Of a stretch of 64,000 bases of DNA, positions 25,758-35,438 are shown one piece after another. Within the stretch, counting starts at the first letter, position 1. Each line of letters starts with the position of its first letter. Made by a program: the position numbers and the translations under genes. The stretch is from Nocardiopsis ansamitocini (GTDB lineage Bacteria; Actinomycetota; Actinomycetes; Streptosporangiales; Streptosporangiaceae). The stretch is taken from contig NZ_BSQG01000008.1 of assembly GCF_030268225.1 (NCBI RefSeq), positions 62,001-126,000 on the forward strand, read 5' to 3'. The notes below the pieces were generated by a model. It did not search any database, was not told the DNA's origin, and saw nothing but the letters and a program-made list of their open reading frames with translations.

Positions 25758-26621
25758 GTGACCGCACGCTCCACCCCTGCCCCCGACCCCGACCGGAGTT
25801 GGGGCGGGGCCGACCTCGACCTCGACGCCTACCTGGCCAGGATCGGCTACCGGGGCCCGCTCGCCCCGACCGAGGAGACGCTGCGCGGGCTGCACCGCGC
25901 CCACCTGGCCGCCATTCCGTTCGAGAACGTCTCGGTGCTCCTGGGTGAGCAGCCCCGCCTCGACCTGAAGTCGGTGCAGGACAAGTTGGTGCGCAGGGAG
26001 CGCGGGGGCTACTGCTACGAGCACAACGGCCTCTTCGCCGCCGTCGCCGAGCGGGTCGGGTTCGGTGTGGCCTGCCTCGCCGCGCGGGTGAGCGTGGGCG
26101 CGCACGGGCTGCGTCCTGCCACGCACGTGGTACTCGCGGTCGTGGACCTCCAGGGCATGGCCTGGGTCGCGGACGTCGGTTTCGGCGGCACCGGGCTGCT
26201 GGAGCCGATCAGGCTCGCGGACGGTGCCCGGGAGCAGCAGGGCGATCGGGGCTTCTCGGTGCACCGCGTGGACGCCGGGGAGTGGGTGCTGCGCACCACC
26301 ACGGACGAGCAGACGACCGATCTCTACTCCTTCACGCTGGAGCCGCGCTACCGCGTCGACCACGAGGTCGGCAACTACTACACCGCCACCCACCCCGACT
26401 CGCCGTTCGTGCGCGGCCTCACGGCGCAGCGCACCAGCGCCGGGGAACGCAGCGTCCTGCGCGGAACGCGGTTGGTGACGTCGCGCGCCGGTGGCGAGGA
26501 GGCCGTCGAGCTCGCGCCGGCCGAGGTGTCGACGGTCCTGGCCGACGTCTTCGGGATCGTCCTGGAGCCTGCCGAGGCCGCGGCCCTGGCCGGGAAGGTC
26601 GAGGCCGCGGCGCAGGACTGA
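25758..26621 (+). CDS. nat: Arylamine N-acetyltransferase
   Basis: A 287-residue NAT enzyme with the full catalytic triad: Cys86 in RGGYCYEHN, His123 in ATHVVLAV and Asp139 in [17 protein letters not shown] in the N-terminal part is another signature. Members move an acetyl or acyl group from CoA to arylamines; in actinomycetes related enzymes also close or acylate natural products. GTG 25758 has GGAGA six bases upstream. It precedes fbiC by about 200 bp on the same strand without clear coupling, and nothing in the window suggests an arylamine pathway. Confidence 0.9.
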   Translation: MTARSTPAPDPDRSWGGADLDLDAYLARIGYRGPLAPTEETLRGLHRAHLAAIPFENVSVLLGEQPRLDLKSVQDKLVRRERGGYCYEHNGLFAAVAERVGFGVACLAARVSVGAHGLRPATHVVLAVVDLQGMAWVADVGFGGTGLLEPIRLADGAREQQGDRGFSVHRVDAGEWVLRTTTDEQTTDLYSFTLEPRYRVDHEVGNYYTATHPDSPFVRGLTAQRTSAGERSVLRGTRLVTSRAGGEEAVELAPAEVSTVLADVFGIVLEPAEAAALAGKVEAAAQD

Positions 26622-26823
26622 GGGCAGGTTGGGCGGCGGCCCCCGCGACCGCCGCCTGCACGCGGGGGGCGGGCCGGCTCCACCGGCCCCCGGCGGCCCC
26701 GAACGAACCGCCCGCGGTCGATCGGCGCCCCGCCCGGGCCCGGGGCGTCGGTGTGGGCAATCAGGCGTCCGGGAGATGGGGTTGCGGCGCGCGTCGTCGG
26801 CCCCTGCCACGTATCGTGCGCCT

Positions 26824-29442
26824 ATGAGTGGTGCTGGAAACGCCAAAATCGAAGACGCCCCGTCCCCTTCGGCCATGCGGCGCGCGCTGGCCCGGGCGAG
26901 AGACGGAAAGGCACTGGACCGTGCCGAGGCGGAGGTCCTGCTGCACGCCAGGGGAGCGGATCTGGAGACGCTGCTGGGGCACGCCGCACGTGTCCGGGAC
27001 GCCGGACTGGAGGCTGTGGGGCGTCCCGGGATCGTCACCTACAGCCGCAAGGTGTTCATCCCCTTGACCCGCCTGTGCCGTGACCGCTGCCACTACTGCA
27101 CCTTCGCCACCGTCCCGGGACGGCTGCCCGCCCCGTACCTCTCCCCGGACGAGGTCCTGGACATCGCCCGCCAGGGCGCGGCCATGGGGTGCAAGGAGGC
27201 CCTGTTCACTCTGGGGGACCGCCCCGAGGACCGGTGGTCCCAGGCCCGCCAGTGGCTCGACGAGCAGGGTTACGACGACACGCTCTCCTACGTGCGCGCC
27301 ATGTCCATCATGGTGCTGGAGGAGACCGGTCTCCTTCCCCACCTCAACCCGGGCGTGCTCAGCTGGAGCGACTTCCAGCGCCTCAAGCCCGTCGCCCCCT
27401 CCATGGGGATGATGCTGGAGACCACTTCCGAGCGTCTGTTCACCGAGCGGGGACAGGCCCACTACGGCAGCCCCGACAAGGACCCGGCGGTGCGGCTGCG
27501 CGTACTGGAGGACGCGGGCCGCTCCACCGTCCCCTTCACCACCGGGATCCTGATCGGGATCGGCGAGACCGTGGCGGAGCGCGCCGACGCGATCTTCGCC
27601 ATGCGCGCCACCGCCCGCGAGTACGGCGCCGTCCAGGAGGTGATCGTCCAGAATTTCCGGGCCAAACCCGACACCGCGATGATGCACCGGCCGGACGCCG
27701 AGCTGGCCGAGCTGGCCGCGACCATCGCCGTCACCCGCGTCGTCATGGGGCCGAAGGCCCGGATCCAGGCCCCGCCCAACCTGATCGGCGACGAGTTCGC
27801 CCTGATGCTGCGCGCCGGTATCGACGACTGGGGCGGGGTCTCCCCCCTCACCCCCGACCACGTCAACCCCGAGCGGCCCTGGCCCCAGATCGAATCACTG
27901 GCCCAGCGCACCGCGGAAGCGGGCTTCGACCTGCGCGAGCGTCTCACGATCTATCCCGAGTACGTGCTCCAGGGCGAGCCGTGGCTGGACCCGCGGCTCT
28001 TCGCCCACGTCGCGGCGCTGGCCGACCCCTCCACCGGTCTTGCCCGCGAGGACGCGCAGGTCCAGGGCCGCCCCTGGCAGGAGCCGGAGAGCGGGATGAC
28101 CGCGACCGGCCGCACCGAACTCCACGTCCAAGTGGACACCGAAGGGCGCACCGGCGACCGTCGCGGCGACTTCGACGCGGTCTACGGCGACTGGGACCAG
28201 TTGCGCGGGCGCATCGCGCGGCCCGCGCTGGGGGTGGGCGAGCCGCGCCGCTTCGACCCCGAGATCAAAGCCGCGCTCAGCCGGGCCGAGACCGATCCGG
28301 CCGGGCTGACCGATACCGAGGCGCTGGCCCTGTTGTACGCCCACGGCCCCGAACTGGAGGCGTTGGCGGGTCTGGCCGACCAGGTGCGCCGCGACACCGT
28401 CGGCGACGACGTGACCTTCGTGGTCACCCGCAACATCAATTTCACCAACGTCTGCTACACCGGTTGTCGATTCTGTGCCTTCGCCCAGCGCCGCACCGAC
28501 GCCGACGCTTACACGCTCTCGCTGGACCAGGTCGCCGACCGTGCGGCGGAGGCGTGGCAGGCGGGTGCGACCGAGGTCTGCATGCAGGGCGGAATCCATC
28601 CGGACCTGCCGGGGACCGCGTATTTCGACATCGCCGGCGCGGTTCGTGATCGTGTACCCGATATGCACGTCCACGCCTTCAGCCCCATGGAGGTGATGAA
28701 CGGCGCGGCCAGGACGAACCTGCCCGTGGCGGAATGGCTGACCCGCGCCCGTGCGGCCGGACTGGGCTCCATCCCCGGCACCGCCGCCGAGATCCTCGAC
28801 GATGACGTCCGCTGGGTGTTGACCAAGGGCAAGCTGCCCACCCGGGAATGGGTCGAGGTGATCACCACCGCCCACGACCTGGGCATCCCCACCACCTCCA
28901 CGATGATGTACGGGCACGTGGACACGCCCGAGCACTGGGTGGCCCATATCAAGCTGATCCGTTCCCTACAGGAACGCGCGGTCCAGCGCAACGGCCGACG
29001 CGGCTTCACGGAGTTCGTGCTGCTGCCGTTCGTGCACACCAACGCACCGATCTACCTCGCCGGGCTGGCCCGGACCGGACCCACCGAGCGGGAGAACCGC
29101 GCGGTGCACGCACTGGCCAGGCTGCTGCTGCACGGCCACATCGACAATATCCAGTGCTCGTGGGTCAAGCTCGACGACGACGGCTGCCGTCGCCTGCTCG
29201 GCGGCGGTGTCAACGACATCGGCGGCACGTTGATGGAGGAGACCATCAGCAGGATGGCGGGCTCCGACAACGGTTCGTTCAAGACCATCAGCGACATCCG
29301 CGCTCTGGTCGAACCGACCGGGCGTCCGCTGCGCCAGCGCGACACCCTGTACGGCGAGGTCGACGCGGAGCGGCAGGCCGTCGCAGCGGCCAGTGACGGC
29401 GTCGCCGCCAGTGTGCGCAGGACCCGCCTGCCCGTGGTGTGA
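26824..29442 (+). CDS. fbiC: FO synthase (7,8-didemethyl-8-hydroxy-5-deazariboflavin synthase)
   Basis: An 872-residue fusion of the CofG and CofH radical-SAM domains, the normal bacterial form. The two Fe-S cluster motifs are Cys85-Cys89-Cys92 (CRDRCHYC) and Cys544-Cys548-Cys551 (CYTGCRFC). It joins tyrosine and a ribityl-diaminouracil to make FO, the chromophore of coenzyme F420. No Shine-Dalgarno is present; TATCGT at 26812-26817 lies seven bases before the ATG, suggesting a leaderless transcript. The other F420 genes, fbiA and fbiB, are about 9 kb away on the minus strand. A perfect hairpin terminator follows. Confidence 0.97.
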   Translation: MSGAGNAKIEDAPSPSAMRRALARARDGKALDRAEAEVLLHARGADLETLLGHAARVRDAGLEAVGRPGIVTYSRKVFIPLTRLCRDRCHYCTFATVPGRLPAPYLSPDEVLDIARQGAAMGCKEALFTLGDRPEDRWSQARQWLDEQGYDDTLSYVRAMSIMVLEETGLLPHLNPGVLSWSDFQRLKPVAPSMGMMLETTSERLFTERGQAHYGSPDKDPAVRLRVLEDAGRSTVPFTTGILIGIGETVAERADAIFAMRATAREYGAVQEVIVQNFRAKPDTAMMHRPDAELAELAATIAVTRVVMGPKARIQAPPNLIGDEFALMLRAGIDDWGGVSPLTPDHVNPERPWPQIESLAQRTAEAGFDLRERLTIYPEYVLQGEPWLDPRLFAHVAALADPSTGLAREDAQVQGRPWQEPESGMTATGRTELHVQVDTEGRTGDRRGDFDAVYGDWDQLRGRIARPALGVGEPRRFDPEIKAALSRAETDPAGLTDTEALALLYAHGPELEALAGLADQVRRDTVGDDVTFVVTRNINFTNVCYTGCRFCAFAQRRTDADAYTLSLDQVADRAAEAWQAGATEVCMQGGIHPDLPGTAYFDIAGAVRDRVPDMHVHAFSPMEVMNGAARTNLPVAEWLTRARAAGLGSIPGTAAEILDDDVRWVLTKGKLPTREWVEVITTAHDLGIPTTSTMMYGHVDTPEHWVAHIKLIRSLQERAVQRNGRRGFTEFVLLPFVHTNAPIYLAGLARTGPTERENRAVHALARLLLHGHIDNIQCSWVKLDDDGCRRLLGGGVNDIGGTLMEETISRMAGSDNGSFKTISDIRALVEPTGRPLRQRDTLYGEVDAERQAVAAASDGVAASVRRTRLPVV

Positions 29443-29454
29443 GTCCACGAAGAA

Positions 29455-29492
29455 CCCCTGGACTCCTCAAGGGCCATTGAGGAGTCCAGGGG
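29455..29492. terminator. Terminator after fbiC
   Basis: Perfect 16-bp stem CCCCTGGACTCCTCAA / TTGAGGAGTCCAGGGG with loop GGGCCA, 12 bases after the fbiC stop. It lies in the 209-bp gap to the convergent chitinase gene. Confidence 0.9.
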
Positions 29493-29596
29493 CCGATCAA
29501 GGCGACCCCGCCGCGCGGGCCCCCCCGGGAGGAGGGGGGCGCGTTCGCCGAGCCGCTGGGCCCTAGGGGCTCGGCGCGCCACGGCGGGGTCTCATC

Positions 29597-29632
29597 CGGT
29601 TCGGACCTGGATGGCAGGCCGGGTCCGAACCG
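29597..29632 (-). terminator. Terminator of the chitinase gene
   Basis: Perfect 11-bp stem CGGTTCGGACC / GGTCCGAACCG with a 14-nt loop, starting 19 bases after the chitinase stop as read on the minus strand. A third, longer C/G-rich pairing lies between this and the fbiC terminator. Confidence 0.75.
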
Positions 29633-29651
29633 GGGTTTCGGCGGCCTCTGG

Positions 29652-30902
29652 TCAGCAGGCGCCGAGGTCCTTCCAGACGCCCCACTCGCTGGGGGCGGGG
29701 GACTCGCCCTGGGTCCACCAACGGGCTTCCCAGGTCTTGCCGCCGTGGGAGACACGGTCGCCGCCGACGTAGATGGTTCCGGCGCTCCACGCGGGGGCGG
29801 TGCAGTCGCCGGGCTCAGGCTCAGGCTCGGGGCTGGGCTCGGGGTCCGGGCCGGGTCCGGGGTTGGGCTGTCCGCCGCCGGTGCTCAGGCGCTGGCCGAC
29901 CGTCGTGGCAAAGGTGTAGTTGTTGGTCGCGTCCCAGTTGACGGACCAGGTCATGGCTCCGCCGATCGGACCGTAGGGGGTGGAGGGGGTGAAGGAACCG
30001 CAGTTGGTGCCGTTCTCCAGGCAGTCCAGTGCCTTGACCACGTTGTCGGCGGACTGGTAGCCGCCGCCGGCCGCCGACGGTACCGCGGGCAGGCCCAGGC
30101 CGACCTGGTCGGGGCTCAGCCCCATCTCCAGCTGGATGCACGCCTGGGCGGTCAGGAAGTCCACCGTGCCCTGGCTGTAGACCTGGCCGTCGCACCCCAG
30201 CATCGAGCCGGAGTTGTAGTACTGCATGTTGACGATGGTCAGGATGTCCTTGATGTTGCTCGCCAACTGGTAGTACTGCGCCGACTCCGACTGGAAGTCG
30301 ATGGTCTGCGGTGCCATGGCGATGATCAGCTCGGGGCCGGCCTTGTCCGACAGCGAGTTCAGCGCCTGTGTCATGTACTGGGCGTTGATGCCGTGTTCGA
30401 GGTCGATGTCGACGCCGTCGAACCCGTATTCCTGCATCAGGGCGTAGGTGGTGTCGGCGAAGTTGGTGGCCTCGGTGGCGTTGCTGACGCTGACGTTGCC
30501 GAGTTCACCGCCCACCGAGATGATCACCTTGCGGCCCTGGGCCTGGGCGGCGGCGATGTCGCTCTTGAACTCTTGGTCGGTGTAACCGTTGAGCTCACCG
30601 CTGGACAGGTTGAACGTGATGCCGCCGGGGGTGCCGGCCAGGTTGTCGGCGAAGGCGACCGCAACCAGGTTGTAGGCCTCGGGAACCTCGCTGAGCTTCA
30701 TCACGGTCGAGCCGTTGTTGAAGTTGTGCCAGTAGCCGGTCAGCCACGGGCCGTCGGCCGCGGTGGTGACGGGCTCCTGCGGGGCGGGAGCCGCGTGGGC
30801 AGGCGCCGAGAGCGCGGACAGCCCGGCCATGACCATTAATGCGGAAGCGGCTACTGCGACTACTGAGCGTAGTGCCTTGGGGGGCAACGGCTTACTCCTC
30901 AT
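29652..30902 (-). CDS. Secreted GH18 chitinase with C-terminal chitin-binding domain
   Basis: A 416-residue exported enzyme. Residues 1-38 are a Sec signal ending APAHA. The GH18 domain (about 50-335) contains DGVDIDLE with catalytic Glu169, and VIISVGGE. A Pro/Glu/Gly-rich linker (about 338-365) leads to a CBM5/12-type module with paired aromatics (TIYVGGDRVSHGGKTWEARW). It hydrolyses chitin outside the cell by a substrate-assisted retaining mechanism. The ATG at 30902 fits the signal; its ribosome binding site is weak. An AT-rich promoter zone lies upstream, and a terminator follows. Confidence 0.93.
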   Translation of the reverse strand: MRSKPLPPKALRSVVAVAASALMVMAGLSALSAPAHAAPAPQEPVTTAADGPWLTGYWHNFNNGSTVMKLSEVPEAYNLVAVAFADNLAGTPGGITFNLSSGELNGYTDQEFKSDIAAAQAQGRKVIISVGGELGNVSVSNATEATNFADTTYALMQEYGFDGVDIDLEHGINAQYMTQALNSLSDKAGPELIIAMAPQTIDFQSESAQYYQLASNIKDILTIVNMQYYNSGSMLGCDGQVYSQGTVDFLTAQACIQLEMGLSPDQVGLGLPAVPSAAGGGYQSADNVVKALDCLENGTNCGSFTPSTPYGPIGGAMTWSVNWDATNNYTFATTVGQRLSTGGGQPNPGPGPDPEPSPEPEPEPGDCTAPAWSAGTIYVGGDRVSHGGKTWEARWWTQGESPAPSEWGVWKDLGAC

Positions 30903-31045
30903 CGTCGGGCGGGTACGACGTGATCTGGTCGACGACGGCGCGATGCGGGTTCGGGCCGCCGGTGGGAGGCCGGGGCGGACGCATCCGAGCGCCGTCGGTT
31001 GTCTTCGCAGGGCGTCCAGATTCGGACAGTCTCGAATTGTCAATA

Positions 31046-31075
31046 AACGTAAAAGAAACAGGGCTGTGCGGTCAA
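31046..31075 (-). promoter_or_regulatory. Candidate chitinase promoter in an AT-rich patch
   Basis: On the minus strand TTGACC (31070-31075) and TACGTT (31046-31051) are 18 bases apart, like a vegetative -35/-10 pair. The surrounding 31030-31110 is markedly AT-rich for this chromosome. The known 12-bp repeat of Streptomyces chitinase promoters was not found. Confidence 0.4.
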
Positions 31076-31166
31076 TGCAATTGGAAGGAAAGTTTTCAAT
31101 ATTTGTGCCGTACGTCTCTCATCCCCCACCGGGCGGTTGTCGGCCCCGTCAGGGCCGGACGGACAC

Positions 31167-31204
31167 CGGCCCCGGCGCAGCGCCTCAAGCGCTGCCCGGG
31201 GCCG
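31167..31204 (-). terminator. Terminator of the siderophore uptake operon
   Basis: Stem-loop CGGCCCCGGCGCAGCG / CGCTGCCCGGGGCCG with one bulged base and a 7-nt loop, about 28 bases past the ATPase stop on the minus strand. Confidence 0.75.
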
Positions 31205-31232
31205 GGACGTCAGGGCCGGTGCCTCCTGCTCC

Positions 31233-32048
31233 TCAGCGACCGGCCCCGACCGCGTTGTGATGCCTGCCGATGGGCAGCATGAGGGGCTTCCCCGACGTCG
31301 GGTCGGTGATGACCTGGCTGTGCAGCCCGAACACGGCGTGCACCGTTTCGGGGACGAGTACCTCCTCGGGCGGGCCCGCGGCGTGGAGCCGGCCGGACGC
31401 GAGTGCGATGAGGTGGTCGGCATAGCGTGCGGCGAGGTTGAGGTCGTGGAGAACCAGCACGATCGTTGTTCCGGACGAGTGGTTGAGGTCGGTGAGCAGA
31501 TCGAGGACCTCGACCTGGTGGTTGACGTCGAGGAACGTGGTGGGTTCGTCGAGCAGGAGAAGGTCCGTGCGCTGGGCCAGGGCCATGGCGATCCAGACGC
31601 GTTGGCGCTGCCCGCCGGAGAGTTCGTCGACGGGCCTGTCGGCGAGCTCGACCGTCCGCGTCGCCTCCAGGGCGGCGGCGACGGCTTCGTCGTCCTCCTT
31701 GCTCCAGCGGGACAGCATTTTCTGGTGGGGGTGCCGCCCCCGGCCCACGAGATTGCTCACCGTGATCCCCTCCGGGGCGATCGGCGACTGCGGCAGCAGG
31801 CCGAGGGTCCGGGCGACCTGCTTCGACGGAAGGCGGTGGACTTCCTTGCCGTCGAGGAGCACCCGTCCGCTCCGGGGCGCGAGGAGTCGGGACATCGAGC
31901 GGAGCAGGGTCGACTTCCCGCACGCGTTGGCCCCGACGATCGCGGTGATCTGCCCGGCGGGGATGGCGAGGTCGAGGGAGTCGATGACGGCCCGGTCCTT
32001 GTAGCCGAGTGTCAGTTCCTCGACGAGGAGTGAATGAGCCGTGGTCAC
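31233..32048 (-). CDS. Iron-siderophore ABC transporter ATP-binding protein
   Basis: A 271-residue ABC ATPase: Walker A GANACGKST, signature LSGGQRQR, Walker B LLLLDEPTTFLD and switch His in VLHDLNLAARY, in the FepC/FhuC subgroup. GTG 32048 overlaps the permease stop as GTGA. It powers import of ferric siderophores through the two permeases encoded just upstream. Last gene of a four-gene operon; a terminator follows. Confidence 0.93.
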   Translation of the reverse strand: MTTAHSLLVEELTLGYKDRAVIDSLDLAIPAGQITAIVGANACGKSTLLRSMSRLLAPRSGRVLLDGKEVHRLPSKQVARTLGLLPQSPIAPEGITVSNLVGRGRHPHQKMLSRWSKEDDEAVAAALEATRTVELADRPVDELSGGQRQRVWIAMALAQRTDLLLLDEPTTFLDVNHQVEVLDLLTDLNHSSGTTIVLVLHDLNLAARYADHLIALASGRLHAAGPPEEVLVPETVHAVFGLHSQVITDPTSGKPLMLPIGRHHNAVGAGR

Positions 32049-33079
32049 AGGGAGCCTCCCACGCGGTTGGTCCGGACGATGAGGTACACGAGGTAGGGAG
32101 CGCCGAGTACGCCGGTGACGACCCCGACCGGGTAACGGGTGCCGAAAAGGAACTGTCCGGCGAAGTCGGCCACCAGTACGAGGAGCGCTCCGACCAGTGC
32201 GGCGGGAACGAGGAGGGAGCCGTTCGGGCCGACGAGGCGCGCCGCGATCGGGCCGGAGAGGAAGGCGACGAATGCGATCGGCCCCGCAGCGGCGGTCGCG
32301 AAGGCGATGAGCCCGACCGCTCCGACGATCGCGACGAGCCGGGTGCGGTCGACCCGGACCCCGAGCGCCGACGCGGTGTCCTCGCCCAGCTGGAACATGG
32401 TGAGGTTGCCCGCCTGGGAGAGGAGCACCGGAGCGATCACCAGCAGCGCGATGACGACCGGGACGACCTCGCTCCACTTGGTTCCGTTGAGGCTGCCGGT
32501 CAGCCACCGCATCGCTTCCTGGACGTCCCATTCGGCCGCCTGGTCCAGGATGTAGGTGGTAAGGCTGTCGAGCATCGCCGCGATACCGATGCCGATCAGG
32601 ATGAAGCGCGTCCCGACGACTCCGTCCTTGAACGCCAGTACGTACACGAGCAAGGAGACCGCCAGCCCGGCGACGATCGCGAAGACCGACACGCCGGTCT
32701 TGTCGAGCGAGAGCATCACGATCGCGAAGGTCGCGGCCGCGCTCGCGCCCGAGCTGATGCCGATGATGTCCGGACTGGCGAGCGGGTTGCGCAGCATGGT
32801 CTGGAAGGTGACGCCGGCGAGTCCGAAGCACGCCCCGGCCACCACCGCGAGGACCGCGCGGGGCAACCGGAGCCGTCCGACGGTGAACGAAGCGCCCGGC
32901 ACGTTCTCCCCGAGGATCACCCGCACGACGTCGCCGGGAGGATAGAACGTCTTTCCGATCATCAGGGTCGCGGCGAACGCGAGGACGATCAGGGTGGCGA
33001 GAACTCCGATCACGACGCGCCGTCGGCGCGCACTGCGCTTCCGGCCGTGGGCGACAGTCTCGACGGTTGCGATGCTCAC
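32045..33079 (-). CDS. Iron-siderophore ABC transporter permease (second)
   Basis: A 344-residue FecCD-family permease with about 9-10 helices. LRLPRAVLAVVAGACFGLAG and LRNPLASPDIIGISSGASAA are the family signatures, and AFVAFLSGPIAARLVGPN is the cytoplasmic coupling region. The GTG start at 33079 overlaps the stop of the first permease (GTGA). It pairs with that permease to form the membrane channel of a FepDG-like importer. Confidence 0.92.
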   Translation of the reverse strand: MSIATVETVAHGRKRSARRRRVVIGVLATLIVLAFAATLMIGKTFYPPGDVVRVILGENVPGASFTVGRLRLPRAVLAVVAGACFGLAGVTFQTMLRNPLASPDIIGISSGASAAATFAIVMLSLDKTGVSVFAIVAGLAVSLLVYVLAFKDGVVGTRFILIGIGIAAMLDSLTTYILDQAAEWDVQEAMRWLTGSLNGTKWSEVVPVVIALLVIAPVLLSQAGNLTMFQLGEDTASALGVRVDRTRLVAIVGAVGLIAFATAAAGPIAFVAFLSGPIAARLVGPNGSLLVPAALVGALLVLVADFAGQFLFGTRYPVGVVTGVLGAPYLVYLIVRTNRVGGSL

Positions 33080-34119
33080 AGCTCATGAACCTTTTGCCGG
33101 CGGACGATGTAGATGAAGAGGGGGGCGCCGATCAACGCGGTCACGATCCCTACGTCGACCTGTCCGGGCCGCGCCACGATACGGCCGACCACGTCCGCGG
33201 CTGTCAGGAGAGCGGCACCGCCGAGCGCCGAGAAGGGCAGGAGCCACCGGTGGTCGACACCGACGAGCAGGCGGAACACGTGCGGCACGATGAGGCCGAC
33301 GAAGGCGATCGGTCCGGTGACGGCGGTGACCGCGCCGCACAGGACGACGGCACCGAGGGCCGCGCTCGCCCGCGCGACCGCGACGCGCTCTCCCAGGCCG
33401 GCGGCGAGTTCGTCGCCGAGGCTGAGCAGGTCGAGCCCCCGTGCCGAGAGCAGGCAGATGGCGAAACCGACCGCGAGGAAGGGAAGGACCTGGGAGATAC
33501 TGTCGAACGTCCCGCCGCCGACACCGCCGATCTGCCAGGAGCGGACCCCGTCGACGATGTCGTTGCGCGGGAGCACGATCGCGCTGATGAACGATGCGAG
33601 GGCGGCAGAGGTCGCGGTTCCGGCGAGGGCGAGCTTGAGCGGTGTCGCGCCGCCCCGGCCCAATGATCCGATCGCGTAGACGAACACCGCGGTGACCCCC
33701 GCGCCGACGATCGCGACCCAGATGAAACTGGTCGCGGACGCCAGCCCGAAGGAGGCGATACCGGTGACGACTGCGAGGGAGGCCCCCATGTTCACGCCGA
33801 GGATGCCCGGGTCGGCCAGGGTGTTTCGGGTCACCCCCTGCATGACCGCACCCGACACGCCCAGCGCCGCGCCGGCGATGACGGCGAGCAGTGTCCGGGG
33901 GATGCGCTTGGCGACCGCGGCCTGGCCGAAGCCTTCGACCGAGCCGCCGAAGGCCGCCACGATGTCGGACCAGTCGACGTTGCGTGATCCGACGGTGACC
34001 GAGGCGCACATGAGCGCGACCAGCGCACCGAGCACCACGATCAGCCAAAGGGTCTTGCCGCGTTTCGGGCGCCGCCGTCGTGCGGCGCCCGAAACGGACA
34101 GGGAACCGTTCCTCGTCAC
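33076..34119 (-). CDS. Iron-siderophore ABC transporter permease (first)
   Basis: A 347-residue FecCD permease. KRIPRTLLAVIAGAALGVSG, TLADPGILGVNMGASLAVV and FVGLIVPHVFRLLVGVDHRW are diagnostic. Overlaps the binding-protein gene by four bases and the second permease by four bases, so subunit synthesis is coupled. Confidence 0.92.
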   Translation of the reverse strand: MTRNGSLSVSGAARRRRPKRGKTLWLIVVLGALVALMCASVTVGSRNVDWSDIVAAFGGSVEGFGQAAVAKRIPRTLLAVIAGAALGVSGAVMQGVTRNTLADPGILGVNMGASLAVVTGIASFGLASATSFIWVAIVGAGVTAVFVYAIGSLGRGGATPLKLALAGTATSAALASFISAIVLPRNDIVDGVRSWQIGGVGGGTFDSISQVLPFLAVGFAICLLSARGLDLLSLGDELAAGLGERVAVARASAALGAVVLCGAVTAVTGPIAFVGLIVPHVFRLLVGVDHRWLLPFSALGGAALLTAADVVGRIVARPGQVDVGIVTALIGAPLFIYIVRRQKVHEL

Positions 34120-35150
34120 TGCGCCTCGTCAGCTGCCGAGGCGAGGAGGGACAGGTAGTCCTCGAGGATCCAGGCGATCGACAGCGGAGTGGGGTTCGCG
34201 GCCGTGCCCAGGGGGCTGTCCCCGGGGAGGTTGACGACCGAACCGTTCTCCACCGCCGGCATCTGGGACAGCAGCGGGTCGTCGTTCAGAACGCTCACGA
34301 GTTCGTCGCCGCCGTACGTGACGATGATGTCGACGTCGTTGAACGCGTCCGCCTGCTCGGCGCTGCGGGTAAGGGCGAACCGGTCGGTTTCGGCGGAGGC
34401 CGTGGCGATGCTTTCGGGGGTCTTCAGGCCGATGTCCTCGAAGAACAGGGTGCGCGTGTCATGCGTCGTGTAGAAGCTGACCTCGCTCAGGTCCGTGGTG
34501 TCGACGTGCGTGAGGAACATCGTCGCCTTGTCCTTGATCTGCGGGTACTCCGCGACGGACTCGTCGATCTGCTGTTCGAGGTCGGCGATGAGCTCGGTTC
34601 CCTCGTCCGCCATGCCGATGGCCTGGCTGTTCAGCTCGATCATCTCCCGCCACGGGGTGCCCCACGCGGTCTCCGGGTAGGCGACGACGGGAGCGATCTC
34701 GCTCAGCGTGTCGTAGTCCTCCTGGGTCAACCCGGAGTACGCGGCGAGGATCACGTCCGGCTGGGTGTCGGCGACCGCCTCGAAGTCGATCCCGTCGGTC
34801 TCGTCGAAGAGCACCGGCTGTTCGTCCGGGGCCAGCTCGTCGAGCTTTTCCTCGACCCACGGGAGAATGCCGTCGTCGTTGTCGTCGCCGAAGTTGGCGG
34901 CTGCCATGCCGACCGGTACGACCCCCAGCGCCAGGGGGACCTCGTGGTTGGCCCAGTTCACCGTCGCGACCCGCTCGGGCTTGGACTCGATGGTCGTCGT
35001 GCCGAGAGCGTGCTCGATGGTGATGGCCGCCCAGTCGTCGGAGCCGCCACCCTCCTGACCGGAATCGGAAGGGGAGGACGAGCAGGCTGCGATCCCGACG
35101 ATGAGCAGCGCAGCGGTGGGGAGCGCGGCCAGCCTTGAAACGCGGGGCAT
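34116..35150 (-). CDS. Iron-siderophore substrate-binding lipoprotein
   Basis: A 344-residue class III binding protein (FecB/FepB type) with signal peptide and lipobox ending IAAC (Cys23). ERVATVNWANHEVPLALGVV begins the first lobe, QPDVILAAYSGLTQEDYDTL and VVAYPETAWGTPW are typical. It captures the ferric siderophore at the membrane surface and passes it to the permeases. The ATG at 35150 follows GGAAGGAAA. First gene of the operon, with an iron box 175 bp upstream. Confidence 0.92.
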   Translation of the reverse strand: MPRVSRLAALPTAALLIVGIAACSSSPSDSGQEGGGSDDWAAITIEHALGTTTIESKPERVATVNWANHEVPLALGVVPVGMAAANFGDDNDDGILPWVEEKLDELAPDEQPVLFDETDGIDFEAVADTQPDVILAAYSGLTQEDYDTLSEIAPVVAYPETAWGTPWREMIELNSQAIGMADEGTELIADLEQQIDESVAEYPQIKDKATMFLTHVDTTDLSEVSFYTTHDTRTLFFEDIGLKTPESIATASAETDRFALTRSAEQADAFNDVDIIVTYGGDELVSVLNDDPLLSQMPAVENGSVVNLPGDSPLGTAANPTPLSIAWILEDYLSLLASAADEAQ

Positions 35151-35286
35151 GGTTTCCTTCCGTTTTTGACCGTCTGGCCGCAGGCACAGCACTGACGTGG
35201 CCGGAGCCTCGTGACGCCCGGGGCGAACAAGGAACGGCATGCGGCGGTGAGAGACCGGTCGGGCGAAACGCCTCGATGCGGTGCAT

Positions 35287-35302
35287 GGAAGCAGGTGCTT
35301 CC
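35287..35302. promoter_or_regulatory. Palindrome in the leader of the siderophore operon
   Basis: GGAAGCAGGTGCTTCC, perfect 7-bp arms with a 2-base centre, lies between the iron box and the binding-protein start. It may be an operator or a small hairpin in the mRNA leader. Confidence 0.4.
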
Positions 35303-35324
35303 GCGACCAAGACGATGGCGAAAA

Positions 35325-35343
35325 TAAGGGTTGCCTAACCGAA
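35325..35343 (-). promoter_or_regulatory. Iron box (IdeR/DmdR1-type operator)
   Basis: On the minus strand TTCGGTTAGGCAACCCTTA matches 15 of 19 positions of the actinobacterial iron-box consensus TTAGGTTAGGCTAACCTAA. It lies upstream of the siderophore uptake operon, so repression by an IdeR/DmdR1-type regulator with Fe(II) is expected. Confidence 0.75.
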
Positions 35344-35438
35344 CTTAGGGTGCATTTGGTTGCTGCGCAATCACGCAGATGTGACATTTTTTTCGCGAAA
35401 CGGACAAAAATTGCCCGCGAGGGGGCACGACCGGTGCG

